Below are positions 5,891 to 7,105 of a stretch of 7,105 nt of DNA, in pieces. Both the position numbers and the translations under genes were made by a program. Below the pieces are notes generated by a model. It searched no databases. It worked only from the letters and a program-made list of their open reading frames with translations, and was not told the DNA's origin. Positions within the stretch are counted from its first letter, which is position 1, and every line of letters begins with the position of its first letter. The DNA is taken from positions 1-7,105 of the forward strand of contig DLGM01000334.1 in assembly GCA_002482705.1 (NCBI GenBank), read 5' to 3'. The DNA comes from Cyanobacteria bacterium UBA7694 (GTDB lineage: Bacteria; Cyanobacteriota; Sericytochromatia; UBA7694).

Positions 5891-6790
5891 ATGGATCGTA
5901 TCGCTGCCATGCGCATTTTTATGCGCGTTGCTGAACTCCAGAGTTTTACCCAAGCGGCGGATAGCCTCAATCTGCCCAAAGCGACGGTCTCGACTTCGGT
6001 ACAACAGCTTGAGGTGTTGGTGAATGCCAAGCTCTTGCATCGCACCACCCGGCGCGTGCAGCTCACTCCCGAAGGCACCAGTTTTTATGAGCGCTGCCAA
6101 GACCTGCTCAGTGATTTAGAGGAGGCCGAAAGCATGTTTCGCACCGACTCGGCCCAACTCCGGGGTAAAATCCGCGTGGATATGACTGTTCCCATGGCGC
6201 GTCACCTGATTATTCCCCGGCTGCCCGAATTTTTGGCCACCCACCCAGACATCGAAATTGAGTTGAGCAGCACCGACCGGCGCGTCGATTTAATCCGCGA
6301 AGGTATGGATTGTGTGATTCGGGTCGGCAAAGCCCTAGAGCCCGGTGTCATGGAGCGTGAACTCGGCCAGATGACCACCGTCAATTGTGCCAGCCCGGCT
6401 TATCTGGCCCAATATGGCACCCCCCATACCCTGGCGGATCTCAAGGGCCATTATCTGATTCATTATGTGCAATATTTGGGGGCTCGGCCTGAAAGCTTTG
6501 AATATTTTGATGGGGAAAAATACCGGGAACTCAAGCTCCCGAGCATGATTACGGTTAACAATATTGATGCCTATCAAGCCGCCTGTGTGGCCGGGTTGGG
6601 CATTATTCAGTGCCCCGTCCAAGGCGTCAGATCCCATTTGGACAGCGGGACCCTGGTGGCAATTCTGCCGGATCTGTGTGCCGAACCCATGCCCCTCAAG
6701 CTGGTGTACCCCTACCGGCGGCGACAGGCCAAACGGGTGCGGGCCTTTATGGACTGGTTAGAGCCGATTGTCAAAGGCTATCTGGCTTAA
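5891..6790 (+). CDS. LysR-family transcriptional regulator, CrgA-like
   Basis: The 299-aa product has the standard LTTR length and layout. The N-terminal winged helix-turn-helix spans about residues 1-62: RIFMRVAELQSFTQAADSL (8-26), the recognition region KATVSTSVQQLE (30-41), then LLHRTTRRVQLTPEG (48-62). A linker helix follows (about 63-90), then a periplasmic-binding-protein-like effector domain (about 91-292). The stretch RRVDLIREGMDCVIRVG (130-146) and the loss of strong polar patches around it are typical of the CrgA/PBP2_CrgA_like subgroup, often encoded divergently from oxidoreductases they regulate. The effector ligand is unknown. The neighbouring SDR gene is the likely target and an operator dyad overlaps this gene's own start site. 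A longer start at 5870 is possible but lacks a ribosome site. It ends 10 nt short of a convergent acetyltransferase gene. Confidence 0.9.
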   Translation: MDRIAAMRIFMRVAELQSFTQAADSLNLPKATVSTSVQQLEVLVNAKLLHRTTRRVQLTPEGTSFYERCQDLLSDLEEAESMFRTDSAQLRGKIRVDMTVPMARHLIIPRLPEFLATHPDIEIELSSTDRRVDLIREGMDCVIRVGKALEPGVMERELGQMTTVNCASPAYLAQYGTPHTLADLKGHYLIHYVQYLGARPESFEYFDGEKYRELKLPSMITVNNIDAYQAACVAGLGIIQCPVQGVRSHLDSGTLVAILPDLCAEPMPLKLVYPYRRRQAKRVRAFMDWLEPIVKGYLA

Positions 6791-6800
6791 AGGCCGTTTT

Positions 6801-7105
6801 TCAAGAGCCAACGGGTGCAAGATCCAGCGCCATGACCACACTGGGATAATTGGTAAAGGGCCGCCAGTCGCAGTCGCCGACGATTTGGTAGCCCCATGAC
6901 TGGTAACGCTGAATTAAGGCGGTGGCCAGAGCAGCGGTATCCAAGGCCAGGGTGGTGGCTCCTTGGGCGGTAAGCCAGGTGAGCAGATACTGGTGCAGGG
7001 CTTTGCCCGCCCCTTGCCCTTTATAGGCGGGGTTGACACAAAACTGCGACAGGGTCCAGACGCCCGGCTGGTTATACAGCGCTACCGGGGATTTCGACTG
7101 TGGCG
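6801..7105 (-). CDS. GNAT-family N-acetyltransferase, C-terminal 100 residues
   Basis: The frame is open from the right window edge to a TGA at 6803-6801, giving 100 residues; the start lies outside. The sequence shows the GNAT acetyl-CoA-binding motif A: a strand around TLSQFCVNPAYKG (17-29), then the pyrophosphate loop QGAGKAL (30-36) matching (Q/R)xxG(x)(G/A), and the helix HQYLLTWLTAQGA (37-49). Motif B follows, with LALDTAA (52-58), then helix LIQRYQSWGYQIVG (63-76), the usual 'ends-up-with-a-Tyr' helix and strand, and a C-terminal strand VVMALDL. Such enzymes transfer acetyl from acetyl-CoA to an amine; the acceptor cannot be read here. The gene is convergent with the LysR gene, 10 nt apart, and no clear terminator was seen between them. 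Confidence 0.82.
   Translation of the reverse strand, partial: PQSKSPVALYNQPGVWTLSQFCVNPAYKGQGAGKALHQYLLTWLTAQGATTLALDTAALATALIQRYQSWGYQIVGDCDWRPFTNYPSVVMALDLAPVGS

Noticed and set aside
5806..6100. Minus-strand frames across the LysR start and intergenic region
   Set aside because: They run antisense to the helix-turn-helix coding region and over the divergent promoters, with no recognisable product.
6770..6806. Possible rho-independent terminator between the LysR and GNAT genes
   Set aside because: A short GGC/GCC pairing with a tiny loop precedes GTTTTT, but the stem is only 3-4 bp including a wobble pair, too weak to call.
6801..7105. Frameshift in the GNAT motif A region
   Set aside because: On first reading the QGxGxA loop seemed broken, but careful reverse complementing of 7005-7020 gives an uninterrupted frame with an intact QGAGKA loop.

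Overview
This is a 7.1 kb window of a chromosome from a Gram-negative, double-membrane bacterium. The evidence is an outer-membrane beta-barrel with a signal peptide and a C-terminal Phe, sigma70-like promoters and purine-rich Shine-Dalgarno sites. The DNA is moderately GC-rich. The LysR/SDR pair looks proteobacterial in style, but nothing here fixes the phylum. No rRNA, tRNA, mobile element or CRISPR array was seen.

Region 1 (1-4964) is one tightly packed minus-strand operon, read right to left. It runs: an outer-membrane porin of the phosphate-selective OprO/OprP type (4794-3664); a CotH-like protein fused to a right-handed beta-helix (3660-1435); an unrecognised single-pass membrane protein of 166 aa (1438-938); a VTC-type polyphosphate polymerase domain protein (941-96); and the first 28 codons of a probable DUF4956 membrane protein (86 to beyond the left edge). 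Junctions are a 3-nt gap, two 4-bp ATGA overlaps and a 9-nt gap, so translation is probably coupled throughout. Upstream of the porin lie 11-bp-phased TT(A/T)ACA-type repeats resembling PhoB/PhoP boxes, placed where an activator would replace a weak -35. With a porin and a polyphosphate polymerase in the operon, this suggests a phosphate-responsive envelope and polyphosphate system. That link is inference.

Region 2 (4965-5890) holds a perfect 15-bp inverted repeat that probably ends the next gene, then a minus-strand short-chain dehydrogenase/reductase (5772-5020). A compact divergent control region follows (5773-5890), with back-to-back promoters whose -35 hexamers overlap and an LTTR-like operator at the regulator's own start site.

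Region 3 (5891-7105) contains a plus-strand LysR-family regulator of the CrgA-like type, which probably controls itself and the SDR gene. Ten nucleotides beyond it is the convergent C-terminal part of a GNAT acetyltransferase that runs off the right edge.

The most interesting points are the porin/CotH/VTC/DUF4956 operon with its Pho-box-like control region, the apparent loss of CotH kinase active-site residues, and the unidentified 166-aa membrane protein inside the operon.
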